Below are positions 12,301 through 23,210 of a stretch of 64,000 bases of DNA, in pieces. The position numbers were made by a program, and so were the translations under genes. Source of the DNA: Chiua virens (Eukaryota; Basidiomycota; Agaricomycetes; Boletales; Boletaceae); the NCBI GenBank assembly GCA_019787685.1, contig JAHNUO010000015.1, positions 558,001-622,000 on the forward strand. Reading direction: 5' to 3'. Below the pieces are notes generated by a model, which was not told where the DNA came from, made no database searches, and saw nothing but the letters and a program-made list of their open reading frames with translations. Position 1 is the first letter of the stretch. Every line of letters starts with the position of its first letter.

Positions 12301-13087
12301 GTCCTTTCCGACCGATGGACCCGAATGTAGATCAATGACATGTTGTCATAGCGGAACACGCGGCTCTGTACCAATATAACTTGGTAAACGCGAAGAACCA
12401 CTACATTGGCTTCGTTCAGACGGAGACCGTAAGCGATCATGTGGCATTTCTCGCGAGTTGTCACTGACGTCACTCCTCAGCCTTACTATCAACCTGTCCC
12501 AGCCGCTCCGGCACCATACCGTTCCTCTTCCGCGTATCATGATCCCGTCTTTGGCGGGACCCCTGATGTGGACACTGCTTGGGGTATGTACGTGCAATCC
12601 TCGTATGACATTATCGTCTTCGGTGCGTTGTGTGGTTCTATGTTCCCTCGATGATATAACGGCCACGCAGGTGCTGGCTTTTACAGCTTCTTCCAAGTAC
12701 GTACCCCAATATCGCTCTCACCTATCTTGTTTGATCCCGATTCGTTTGATACAGGACTACAGACAAACGTGCCTCGACACGCACACCTGTCAAGCCCACC
12801 TCTTCAACGTCGACTCGGCATCGAGCGTGACCGTATACAGCGTCTCCACCCTCGGATCGACGTACCAGCTCAGCGTCGAGGAACGCGGGGTCGTACAGGA
12901 GAGCGATAACCGGGATGGGTTCCAGAGCACGCTAACGGCTTGGAGTCTGTATCCTGAAGAAGTGAGCGGAGAAGCAGAGGACGAGCCCCTCGGCCCGGAA
13001 CGTGTCGAAGAACAGGTGGTACTGGATCTTGGGTTCGTGTGGCGGACTCTGGTGGGAGTGTGGGGCTTTTTGACGTGCAGTGGGTGA
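9385..13087 (+). CDS. Secreted GH55-like exo-beta-1,3-glucanase (pectate-lyase superfamily fold), copy A
   Basis: Predicted extracellular glucanase that hydrolyses beta-1,3-glucan of fungal cell walls or laminarin. The ATG at 9385 starts a signal peptide (LLLFISILSTLRVASG). The first exon ends in YGAKGDGIHDDTAAIK, the entry strand of the first beta-helix; a second helix starts with KGAKGDGRTDDT near 11360. This tandem two-helix layout is characteristic of GH55. Conserved stretches shared with the copies at 34196-37749 and 45933-49516 include PAIVYFPPG, LHWQVAQATSLVNVV, GNQQFTVRNLTVNNA, FFFDAGVYYVTDTI, IFTGRGILSESAGPVW and YYQPVPAAPAPY. Well over ten short introns interrupt it. The last exon runs past the point where the other copies stop (after TAW) and adds about 45 mostly acidic residues before TGA at 13085-13087. 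Internal exon ends are approximate. Confidence 0.85.
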
Positions 13088-13763
13088 ACAGACGGGCATG
13101 CGTCGATTCTGGCGTCTGGGATGTCGGAAGTCGATGGGAGTCGGTCCTTTTCGCCATTGTGTCTCGTTTCATTTATTTGCGAAGGGGCCGCGTGCGGTGC
13201 GGTCCCGCTGCAATGATCATCAAGTACATAAATGTGAGGCCAGAGTTCAATATAACTGCGTCGCGGCGCGATGGATTTATTTTCATGCTGTCGCTGAACA
13301 TAGAACAAGACCTCAAATCAGTAGTTGCGTATGTCGAAATCCAGGCTAATAAGATCAGAACGACCACGAAGATGCAAGTTCAATACAGTTGAGAACAACC
13401 AGGAATATATTAATCAAAACAATTCATCCATCTTTTTTCAAAGACTTACTTGATAATCACATTGACACTTTCAGCTCACCAACTGGGTCTAACACAAAGG
13501 TATATATTCCTAGCTCAAACAATTCCAATATACTACCATCTCGAAATGAGAAACGAGTTTTTTCCAAAAATTGCTGAAAGCCAAAGCTAACAGACGTGTT
13601 CGGATGTGTAATTTGCAATCAGCAAAAGACTGTGCCTCGGTAAAGACCTCACTGGCGACAGTACATGCCCGAGCACAAGAGATGAAGAATAATGTTTGCT
13701 ACAGCGAGGTATATATACGATCCTGCCCGTGCGCACGGACCACATGTACATATTTAGTAATTT
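13088..13763. other. Intergenic stretch between convergent genes
   Basis: Contains the 3' flanks of the glucanase (plus) and the aminotransferase (minus). No RNA gene or further coding segment is apparent. Confidence 0.5.
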
Positions 13764-15511
13764 CTATTCACACACGACTCCCCAACCCTCATATTGATCC
13801 CTTCCTTCCTGCACTGCCAATATCTTTTCTCTCAACCCCCGCCCGACAGGACCTAGCCCATTCGTGTCGTCTGGGTACGTTGGAACACGTATATCTCGCC
13901 CTTCGAACCCGATCCGGTGTACGGCGGCGACAATCGCGGCCGTGCCAACGCAAAGAATCTCAAGGAGTCTGCCTTGGGTAGACCACTGGATTAGATCGGA
14001 CATGGTGAACGTGCGTTCCGTGGGATGCAGGCGGGTACGCTCCGAGGAGCTGAGTCGGACGGACGCGTGGAAATCAATGTCCGAGAGGAGGGTCAAACAC
14101 GAAGCGCGTGTGACGCCAGGGAGAATCGTCCCATCCAGTGGGGGCGTGAGGATGTCCAGGCCTAACGTTCCGCCACGATGCCATTGGGTCAGCTCCCTGT
14201 TACATAGGGGAAATAGAAACGGAACAGTACCATTTCCATCCGTGCGCTTAAGCACCACGAAGATGTTCATCGCGCCTCCCTCGGTCACCCGTCGTTCTTC
14301 GCCAAATAGCCACAGCACTTGATCATATCCCTGTTCCGCAGCCGCACGTTGGGGCTGGAATCCAGGGGAATAGTTACCTCCCACTTTGTGTCCACCAGTG
14401 CCGCCGGGCCACGCACGCACCGCGTCACTAATCGCCAGCAGGGAGATGGACCGTTGGAAATACAGTCCACTGGGGGAAGCGAGAATGTAAAGGGTCGCTT
14501 GGTCAGAGGGGGCAACACCGAGTGCTATTGCAGTAAAGGAGACCAACGATCTGCGTCCCATCATGGATAAATGGTGCGAGCGACATACCTGGTCGCGTAC
14601 CGATAATCGTTGGTCGCAAGTAGAGGCTGTATCCTGAGACAGTTGGGATCCATCGCTTCTCGGTTTGCACGAAACGCTTGATGAGCTCGAGGACGGCGTC
14701 ACCGTCGATGGGCTATATCATCGTAATCGCAACGAGGACAGTAGCAAGTAACCCACTCACAGGAAGTGCCAGACGCGCGGCGGAGCGCTCCAACCGACGC
14801 ATATTCATCTCGGGGCGGAACAGTCGTGCCTTGCCGTCAGCTCCAAGGTACGCCTAGTTTTAATAGCCACCTTTCGTTCATCTCTGCCTATACCGTTGAT
14901 CACCGTAACTCACCTTCATACCCTCGAACACATTAGAACAGTATTGAAAGCAGGACGAAGCGGGGTCCAGACTGAGCGGCCCATAGGGTTTGATCTCGGG
15001 AGAGGACCATCCCTTTTGGGGATGAAACGAAGAAATGGCCATGTGGTCGCTGAATGACTGTTCAAAAGGCAACACAGATACTATCAGTGCTTCACGTTTA
15101 TCATTGAGGAACGGCTGAAGATGCACGGGTATCCCAGGCGGAGGACTGGGATGCAACAAAGGGAAGGGCTCACCGCGCCAAATATGAGCGCCTCGACAGC
15201 TGGAATGGGTTTCGGCGCGTCGGTCAGCTGAATTGTGAGCTTGGAAATCTGATCATGATGCAATGTCAGTTGGAGCCAGCCATCAGTGATCCTCGTGATT
15301 GGAACTGCGATCCTGATCACGAGTATCCAAGACGCACGTCAAGCTGCGCGACTCGTGCATCAACTTCCTCGCGTTCGTTGGCACGTGGGCTGTATGGTGT
15401 TTCGATCGGCATATCTGGGCTCTTAGGGGAAGGTAGGGCGGGGATCGTGCTTGTCAAGGCTCCAAGATACTTTATTTTATCTCTCGAGTCACCGTGTCGG
15501 TCATGACTCAT
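13764..15511 (-). CDS. Branched-chain amino-acid aminotransferase (class IV PLP enzyme)
   Basis: Transfers amino groups between Leu/Ile/Val and 2-oxoglutarate using pyridoxal phosphate. In order: SKLTIQLTDAPKPIP, HMAISSFHPQKGWSSPEIKP, YGPLSLDPASSCFQYC, VFEGMKAY, RLERSAARLALP and SLYLRPTIIGTRPG. Then come HKVGGNYSPG with the PLP-binding Lys, GYDQVLWLFGEERRVTEGGAMN, LDILTPPLDGTILPGVTR and the C-terminal GLGPVGRGL region. The usual EVGTMN is EGGAMN here. Exon 1 starts at 15511 and its donor after AQLD joins SKLTIQL directly. A second in-frame Met near 15415 would give a shorter, cytosolic-looking N-terminus, so dual targeting by alternative starts is possible. Several short introns are present. 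Stop at 13764-13766. Confidence 0.9.
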
Positions 15512-16317
15512 ATTCTCGTGTTTACGTGTAATTTTTCCGTTTCGGCCGCCCCTCCTCGCCCGACGCGTGCGATGACTGCTATTTTGTGGGTCTGGTGACC
15601 ACTCGCGTAGTGATATTAACTATATGAATTCCTCTTGGGTGCTGGATAAGGCAAGGACGTGTGAAGGTTCCTCATGAGGGCCGATTGACGACAAAGATCG
15701 ACGATGGCGACGGCGATTGAGAGACTCGAATGAGTGAGACTCATGATCATGTGTTCGAGTTCGACAAAGGAGTGCAAATATACTCATTGACTTGGAATTG
15801 ATGAATATCTGGCTGGACCCTCTCAAACGCCGCGCGTCGGAAATACTGGCCTGTGATATCGCGATTTCGGGTTCCCTGCCAGCGATAAGACTCGCTGATC
15901 CGGTGATTCCCGATGTTGTCAATATCCCGTACTACCACAATATTAATGATCCCCCAAAGTCGCTGGTGACTCGTGAGGATCCTTGACAACGCATAACCAG
16001 CGAAGCGCAACAGACTTGTCTGTAACAGTAGTCCGAACCAAAGTGGAAAGATGATATTACATCATGCCAGCAGCGACTTGAATTTTATTATTTTCGTACC
16101 GTCGTGTCTGCAGATGGGAGACTGACTCTCGGCGATAGGCGATGGTTCACGCCCAAGGATCATCGTCCCGGAGACTACATGGTCCTTGAAGATGCGTCAA
16201 GTTGTATTCGCAAATTTCGCATGGTAAACGTTTATATAGATAAACAGGTCAATGTGAACCCCCCGTATTCGCCATACAAGACATCCTATCGTAGATTAAT
16301 ATGATGCGACGTTACGA
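15512..16317. other. Intergenic stretch
   Basis: Lies upstream of the aminotransferase and downstream of the repeat-protein gene (both minus). Short open frames only; nothing recognised. Confidence 0.45.
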
Positions 16318-17884
16318 TCAATCGAGATTGGTTTCAGGCTTGGCCATCCGAAGAGGTTGGTAACCCTGAAGCAAGCTTTCGACCCTAATGCAAACAAACC
16401 CTCAATCGTCACGCTCAAAGGTAAATGAGTCACAAGAGACATACGTAGCAGAATCATCGAAGCTCGGCATTTCACGTTTCTCTCCCGACGACTTGACAAT
16501 TTCGTCGTATTTCAGTTCGTCACGCCAATCCCGACGCCTGGGCAACCGTTCATGGTCATCTTCCAAAGTTCAAGTTGTATCCGATAACTGTCACTCACAG
16601 ATCGGAGACCTCGTCTCGTTTCAACCCTCCGCCAGCTTCGTAGGCACTCTTAAGCATGTCGTGGAGCCATGAATCCCGACGTCTAAGGCAATCATCGAAT
16701 TTTTTTTCCAGAATATAACAGTCAACAAAGACTCACGAAACAGAAATGTCGTCCGCTTCACGCGTCGCCATCAACAAGTTGACTTCATCAGGAAGGAGAT
16801 TCGAGTCACCATGCCAATCGGCCAATTCCCGACGTCTAAGGCAACCATTACTGTGATATTCGTACACCAAGTAAGTGAGACTCACGCGTTGGAGCCTTTG
16901 TGACTCCCCCCAAAAAAGTCTGCAAGAGAGGCGGCTGTGGAGACACTGTCAAACAAGCCGTTCACAATGGTTCCTGTGCCAATTCGTCGGCGCCTACAGC
17001 ATCGTCAGCCACCAGCTCTAAGGAGTGATGTTCGTATTTGCGGTAAGTGAGACTCACGCGTTGGAACTTTTGTGACTTCCCCCAAAAAAGTCTGCAAGAG
17101 AAGCGGCTGTGGAGACACTGTCAAACAAGCCGTTCAGCACGGTTCCTGTGCCAATTCGTCGGCGCCTACGGCATCGTCAGCCATCAGCTCTAAGGAGTGA
17201 TGCTCGTATATGTGGTGAGACTCACGCGTTGGAGCCTTTGTGACTGCCCCCAAAAAAGTCTGCAAGAGAAGCGGCTGTGGAGACACTGTCAAACAAGCCG
17301 TTCAACACGGTTCCTGCACCGATTCTTCTGCCCCTAGAGCAACGTCGATCATCAGTTCCAAGGAGAGACAGCGAAGCAGGACGCCAATGTGACTTACGCT
17401 AGCTCAGAAGTAGGGTGATTTGGCGTGCCGTGAGCGGGGATATCAGATTCCAGTTCCTGAAGGAATTGTACACCTTCAGGGGTTGTGAACAACCTGGTCT
17501 CCTTGAGTGTCCGTTGAAAACCGTCCTCATGTAGCACTTACTGAACAAGACTGTTGGCCTCGTCCTGAGTAATGAGACCATGTTGGACAGCATCATTCAT
17601 GACGGTAGTTATCCCCGTCTTGATGTCTTCCTCCCGTTTCGCTGGAATCTCAAGAGGCCCGTTAGGATCGTTCTTGAACGACGGCCACAGGAAGGGATTT
17701 TTTTCATTGACGCTCCTGGAAACTTCCCCGGAGAGCTCATTCACTGGGATGTCACTGTCTGGACGTCAGCAAGTCGTGATATGATAGCTTGTTTATACAC
17801 TCACCGGTAAGGTGTAGGAACGCCCATGACCGGTGCGACGGCTGCGGTCATGAAAGCGATAGAGAGTACAGTACAGGTGCGCAT
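16318..17884 (-). CDS. Secreted tandem-repeat protein with dibasic (Kex2-like) sites at exon starts
   Basis: I do not recognise the family. Ten exons read 17884-17805, 17754-17542, 17493-17398, 17333-17226, 17165-17058, 16993-16886, 16835-16737, 16682-16599, 16537-16445 and 16384-16318. They total 1056 nt, 351 residues, and every intron is phase 2. Residues 1-21 are a signal peptide (CTVLSIAFMTAAVAPVMG). Exons 4-6 encode three near-identical 36-residue modules containing VNGLFDSVSTAASLADFF, VLNGLF in two of them. Exons 4-9 each open with RR. Further KR pairs sit in exons 2, 8 and 9, giving nine dibasic sites. A G-x-L-x-x-DE-[AV]-x-x-L pattern recurs in exons 2, 7 and 8, so the diverged modules probably share one ancestor. 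The layout resembles fungal Kex2-processed repeat precursors such as Ustilago repellent; processing itself is inference. A dibasic motif that is simply structural is the alternative. Confidence 0.8.
16871..17386 (-). repeat. Three tandem exon-plus-intron units, about 170 bp each
   Basis: Units start 172 and 168 bp apart (exon starts at 16886, 17058 and 17226). Each holds one 108-nt exon of the minus-strand repeat gene plus its intron. Exons differ at only a few sites; introns are also alike, including the quasi-palindromic donor region GTGAGTCTCACTTAC in two units. Similarity across introns as well as exons points to recent tandem duplication. Confidence 0.9.
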
Positions 17885-18105
17885 GTTGTAATATGGTTAT
17901 GATAAGAAAAATAAGTCGATCAACGACGGTTTCAAAAGAGCGTTCGGGATTAGGATGTTTGCTAGAGAATACAGAAGAAGGCTAAGAAAAAATCAGATTG
18001 TGAACAAGCCATTGACAACGCGAGATGAATGTATAGACTCACTAGCCAGTACCTGTGAGCCGATTGAAGCAGAAGAGGACTGGTGGAACGGGAGAAGAAA
18101 CATAG

Positions 18106-18113
18106 TATTTATA
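18106..18113 (-). promoter_or_regulatory. Possible TATA box of the repeat-protein gene
   Basis: TATAAATA on the minus strand, 222 nt upstream of the ATG at 17884. The distance implies a long leader, perhaps with an intron. Confidence 0.35.
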
Positions 18114-19908
18114 CTCTCTCGGAGAACTTGATCAATTGAAGGACGCGTCGAGTCATCAAACCGCGTCACATGTGCAGGTTGCAAACTATCAACCGAGTGA
18201 CAGCTGGAAACAAACAAGTATTACACGTTGATGCGGCCCGTGATGCTGGCATGCCACCGCAGAGCTCCGGAGAAGTAGTACATACGTACGATTCTCTTGA
18301 ATCAATCGCTGACATGTCCGATCAGTGATGGTAACACGTTGCTAATGGTAGCAATAGCCGAGTCTGGTGGCATGACCTGGAAATGAGACCGAGTCGTAGC
18401 TTCTCGTTGAGTCCAAGTCTGTTATCGGGATAAAAGTGATACGCCCAGTCAAGTTAGTCGTGATAACCCCAAGCAAGCGCTTGATCATCATCTTGTACTG
18501 CGACGGGACCGCACGAGGATGCCAGAAGTGTCCGGAGTTTGCACGGGAGATGCCGATGGCAGGCCTACGGGTGACTCCGGCACAGGAGTTGACGTTTACA
18601 TACCACATCGACAGGGCGAGAGGCCGTTTCAAGTTTTCTGACTTTCATCCTGGTTGGCCCAGTGTGTGATGGTTGAGATCTGAGACCTGACTGACTCGGT
18701 CACTTTTCTTTGCTGTTTTGATCAATCGACGTCGGCGAAGGTTTGAAGCGCTTCGGGCTCCGGGATCAGGGTCCACGACTCGACGCACTATTATTTGAAC
18801 CTATGGACACGCCAAGATGTGACTAGAGAAAGGTACTGGAATTCGATTACAAATGGATTCATCAGGCGCGTTTCAATTTGTTGGCTTCTTGGACGACGGT
18901 CCTGTTAGAGCTTCAGAGGTGGGCCCATGTCTCCTCGCCTTGAAGTTATCTGCTTACCTTCAAGAACGTACGCGTAGACCCCTACGCGCCAGCAGCTATT
19001 CAACTGGCATGCATTTTCGACTCAATAGGATCATTCTGTCTCCGATCGACTTTACATACAGTCATCCAAACTTGTCCGTGGCGTCAAACGCACCACCCTC
19101 AGTGCGCCCGCCCCACATCAACTTTGGCCACTTGGAACGCCATCCAAAGACGCTCAAGGTCCGGCATTTCTGTTCTGGAGTCTGGTCATGATCTGCTAGT
19201 AGCATGTATTTTCTTGTGCAAGTCGAACGTATGTCATTTTTGTTCACTTGTGTTCCGTGACAGATCGGTAACATCATATATGTCTTCCACGATACTCTAC
19301 AAGTACTGTCGGCTGTTTTTGAGAATGCAATGCAGACAATCTCAAGCTCAAGACCTGGATATTGCAGTGTATCGGTGTGGGAGCATGGCTTATCAGTGAT
19401 ACATTCATGATTGGCCGGGGCCTTCGATGGCTGATCAGACCGTTTACAGTAAAGCCCGATTAGAAGAAACACAAAGTGCCCTATGCCGCTCGTGTCGCGA
19501 CATTTTTTGATCTCGGGTGCCTGGTCGCGACCACATCGCTGATTATATCAATAGTATGTAAAAACTCGAAACACGCACCCAGAATCGTACCTTATCTTTA
19601 TATTACAGTCAAAAATGACTGTCACGTTCGGGGCACACGAGAACTCATTGGTTCAGGACTGCGAAATCAGCACACGTGGTTATGCCAGCAGTTGCTTGCC
19701 TCCTTCGGACGACCAGTCACGAGTCTAGTTATGAATGTTTCTATTCTTTTCCTATTTGAATGATCTTACGAGATGGTACGTTCTGATGGAACTCATATTT
19801 ATGGGGTTCAATTCATGGCGCGCTAACTGCCGGGCAGAGCAGGTCCCGAGGTGAATGGAACACTATCGTTCATTGCTACCCCCATTTGGATGATCACAAA
19901 ATGCTAGC
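18114..19908. other. Stretch with no supported gene
   Basis: A frame at 18391-18669 (plus strand) is open for about 90 codons and ends in TGA. It lacks an ATG and could be a 3' exon, since it follows a TAG acceptor. Frames at 18853-19191 and 19476-19763 start with ATG but show no motif. None is strong enough to call. Confidence 0.35.
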
Positions 19909-19916
19909 ATAAAAAC
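19909..19916 (+). promoter_or_regulatory. Weak TATA-like element before amine oxidase
   Basis: CATAAAAA, about 66-73 nt before the start codon at 19982. Confidence 0.3.
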
Positions 19917-19981
19917 GTTGCTTTGATCAGGCTTCTCTGTCTAGCACACATCTGCTCCCCGCATACACATAGAGTTTTATC

Positions 19982-22400
19982 ATGCCTTTTAATCGCGACC
20001 CGCTTGCTCTCTACGAAGATCTCCTCATTGAAGACCATCGCACGTCTTCCCGCACGCATGATTTCATCGCCAAGCACTTCAAGGCGTCCTCAGTCACGCC
20101 CGAGATGCTCCAATTCATCCCCGAGAAAAAAGTGGGCATCATCGGCGCAGGTATCGGCGGGCTGTATATCGCAATGATGCTCAGTTCGATCGGCGTCGAT
20201 TATGAGATCCTTGAGGCATCGACACATACGGGCGGTCGTTTGTTCACGTATGCATTCAAGGGCGACGAGGCTGGCGAGAATGACTATTATGTACGTATCT
20301 ATTTCCTGTCTCTTTCTTTCATGTCACCGAGCACGCGATGGGATTGGTGATGTTCCTCGTTCACTGTTAGGATGCGGGCGCCATGCGGTTTCCATTACCG
20401 AAGATCAAGGATGGCGTGTACGGGGAAGGGTTCATGAAACGACTGGCCAAGCTGACGCAGTTCCTCGGGATGGAACGCCAAGAGGACAATCCCGAGGGCG
20501 AGATCCTACCCTACTGTCACGAAACGTGGTTCAGCTACTACAATGGAACCCACGAACCGCCGTTTGATGCGTCTGGGATGGGTGTGGATGAGGAATATAT
20601 CCAAACAGGCGCGAGTGCTATCAGCGCCGACTTTAAGGAGCCGTTTGTCAGCGCGCTCAAACAGGATGCAGTGTCAGGCACAGGTCGAAAGTGGGGATGG
20701 GAAGCAATCAGGAGCTTCGATGCCCTCTCCGTCCGAGGGTACTTGGCGACCAAGTATATACCGAGTGCCCGCCTGCAGATACCCCCGAGGCATCTTCCTA
20801 CCAACGTCATCAACTGGATGGGGCTCACAGACGGCAGTAGTAGTGGTGGTTATGATCGCTCTTTTACAGAAGCCATCTTGTCATCCATTGCGTTTAACAA
20901 GGAGAGCGTCGATTGGAAGTGTTTCAAGTACGTTTCACGAATGTGTTTGATCCCGCTTATCTCACTTTTTGCCAGAGGAGGCTCTCAGACGCTGACGAAG
21001 AAAATGGAGAAATGGCTCAAAGATAAGAACAACGAAGTCCGATTCAACCAGCGGGTGACCGCGGTCAGCGAAACGAATACTGGTAACACACTCGTCGTTG
21101 AGCTTCCTGCCAATTTTCCAGGGATTCCAACCGAAGCCAAACTGGCACCTGCCAATGCCACTCCGGATCTGGTTATCAACGACAACTCAACACCTACCCG
21201 GAAAAAGTATGAACTTCCCTGCATAACCGTGACGACGAAAAAGTGGGATAAAAACGGAGGCGAGACTTCCCAAGAGCACAAGTACCTCCACGTCTTCTCC
21301 ACGTTGCCCCTTCCCGCGCTCCGTAACATCAACCTCGAAGCTGCCAAGCTCAACACGCTGCAAAAGAATGCACTACGCCAATCTGACTATGGCCCCGCGG
21401 TCAAAATTGCAATTCGGTTCTCCAAAGCGTGGTGGGCCGACCTTGGTATCCATGGCGGACAGGCCAACACTGACCTCCCGATCCGTACCATTGTGTATCC
21501 GTCGTACGGTACCAAGGAGAAGCCATGCAATGTCCTCATTGCGAGTTATTCCTGGACGACCGACGCGGAGCGGATTGCCGCGCTGAATCAGAACCGAGCG
21601 TGCTTGAAGGACCTCGTTCTCGCAAATTTGGCAGAGGCGCACAAGCACAAGGACAATAAGGTCACCCATGAGTATTTGTCAAGTTTGTTCAAGGACATGC
21701 ACGTGCAGGACTGGAGCCGGGACGAGTTTGCGATGGGTACGTTCTGTCTAACCACGTTTGCTTCAACGTACTGATTGTTTCTTTTTGCGACACAATGCCA
21801 TGATTTTTAGGAGCGTTTCCGTACTTTTGTCCCGGCGACTTTGAAGAGGGGTTTACATCTCTCGTGTACCCCGCTGCGAGCAAGCGATTCCATTTCGCGA
21901 GCGAGGCAGTGAGCATTCGGCATGCGTGAGTCATGATTTCTGTTACATTTCCTTAGCCCCTTCTGTTATCTTCCGTTCGATGACATGGATGCTGATCGTG
22001 ATGAAACTGGAACTGTAGCTGGGTCGCCGGTGCGCTCAACAGCGCCTGGAGAACTGTGAACACGTACCTCACGGTCACGGGGCAACGCGACAAGAGGGTG
22101 GACTTTTTGAAGCGGTGGGGTCAGAACGCCGATTGGAGAGAACCTATCTCTGTGAATGTGGACTCGGACAAAGTCGTGATTGGTGATGCTTCTAAGTCGC
22201 AGTTGGAGGATGGGGTACCCGCCAGCGGCTACTCTGTGTCCGCGACAAAAGGTAAGGTCGAGACGGGGAAGGTAAAATCGGCTGCCTCAGACGACCTGGT
22301 CGACCAGTTCATCTTGTTTGTGGACGAGCTGCTCGACGAGCTGAAAACGTTGGACGACAACCGGACCGGAGAATGTACTGATTCGAAGCAGGGCGAGTAA
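19982..22400 (+). CDS. FAD-dependent amine oxidase, L-amino-acid-oxidase-like
   Basis: Flavoenzyme expected to deaminate amino acids or amines, releasing H2O2 and ammonia. Exons 19982-20290, 20371-20927, 20976-21736, 21811-21925 and 22019-22400 give 707 residues. Residues 51-60 hold the dinucleotide-binding VGIIGAGIGG; EAS..GGR follows. DAGAMRFP opens exon 2, a motif typical of L-amino-acid oxidases. Near the C-terminus YFCPGDFEEGFTSLVYP and HFASEA..RHAWVAGALNSA form the FAD-closing region. There is no signal peptide, so it is probably cytosolic. The last roughly 60 residues, ending in an acidic helix-like stretch (DELLDELKTLDD), extend beyond the catalytic core. Monoamine- or polyamine-oxidase activity cannot be excluded. 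Confidence 0.85.
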
Positions 22401-23120
22401 ACTTTGTAAGCATTGTCAAGAGGAACGTGAATGCTTTCGCCCGCGCCGTGTTGTCCACCGACGTTCGCACAGTGATTGTAAATTTTTGTACTTGTATTCA
22501 TTCAAGTTTGCCAATCCGAGATTCATATTAGTATTCTCAAAGTTCTGACTGTCTTAGTATTTACTGCTAGCTGCTCGTCTCATTTAACCAGCGATCACTG
22601 CCGTGAATCGAACCCCACGAAGCTAACTGAATAGGCGTGAGCAGTACTTATTGTTGCATAAGTTTGGCATGTACCACCCAAATATCTCCGGGTATACTGA
22701 TCATTAGGGACTGTCCTAGCTACTGTGCCTAGAGTTTAACACAGGTCAAGTAATCAAAAAAGCGAACCATGTAGGTATAAATCCACTAGAGTACGCACAT
22801 CAATAGGAGGAAATGGTATTCTCAGTAATGCATGATTGTAATTACAATGAGCTGTGCACTACTTATGTTGGAGATCGAGCATCGAGCATTAGTATAAACA
22901 CGAGCAAACCAAGCTCGGCCTCACTGTCAAGACAACGACTACAGATTACACATCTGAGTCGTCCGGAGACAGTAGCAGTAGGATATATAAAATGTCGACC
23001 TGTATCAGGGGATCCTAATTCATAGTCGTCGTCCCCGGCCCTCACAAGGGCTCACCTCGTCTGATCCGAGTCAGTCGCCACCTCGCGTACTCCTGCTGCG
23101 AAAACTTAAAAACCTCTTAT
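22401..23120. other. Stretch with no supported gene
   Basis: 3' flank of the amine oxidase, then unrecognised sequence. A TATAAAA element occurs at about 22986 without a convincing gene after it. Confidence 0.4.
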
Positions 23121-23128
23121 CTACAGGT

Positions 23129-23210
23129 ACGGGTGAACGTCTACACGTCGTTTGATTTTGGGAACAACCACGTCGGATTCGCCTCGCCTGAGTCACACTT
23201 GCCTGAGTCC
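23129..23210 (+). pseudogene. Fragment of an aspartic-protease C-terminus
   Basis: After a CTACAG acceptor, the frame reads VNVYTSFDFGNNHVGFAS. It closely resembles the last beta-strands of pepsin-family (A1) proteases, where Y-x-x-F-D-x-G-N-x-x-x-G-F-A is conserved. The Asp-Thr/Ser-Gly catalytic motifs and the rest of the enzyme are not found upstream, and stops follow within about 100 bp. It looks like a stranded 3' exon. Confidence 0.5.

Noticed and set aside
16871..17386. Non-coding satellite or CRISPR-like array
   Set aside because: The repeated units contain 108-nt exons with conserved reading frame and splice sites, and no spacer pattern.
18436..18669. 77-codon plus-strand frame
   Set aside because: Starts with GTG, has no recognised motif and overlaps a longer minus frame; kept only as a comment.
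22590..22680. Possible tRNA on the minus strand (GTGGGGTTCGATTCAC)
   Set aside because: The T-arm-like segment pairs poorly, and no matching acceptor stem or D-arm lies at the right distance.
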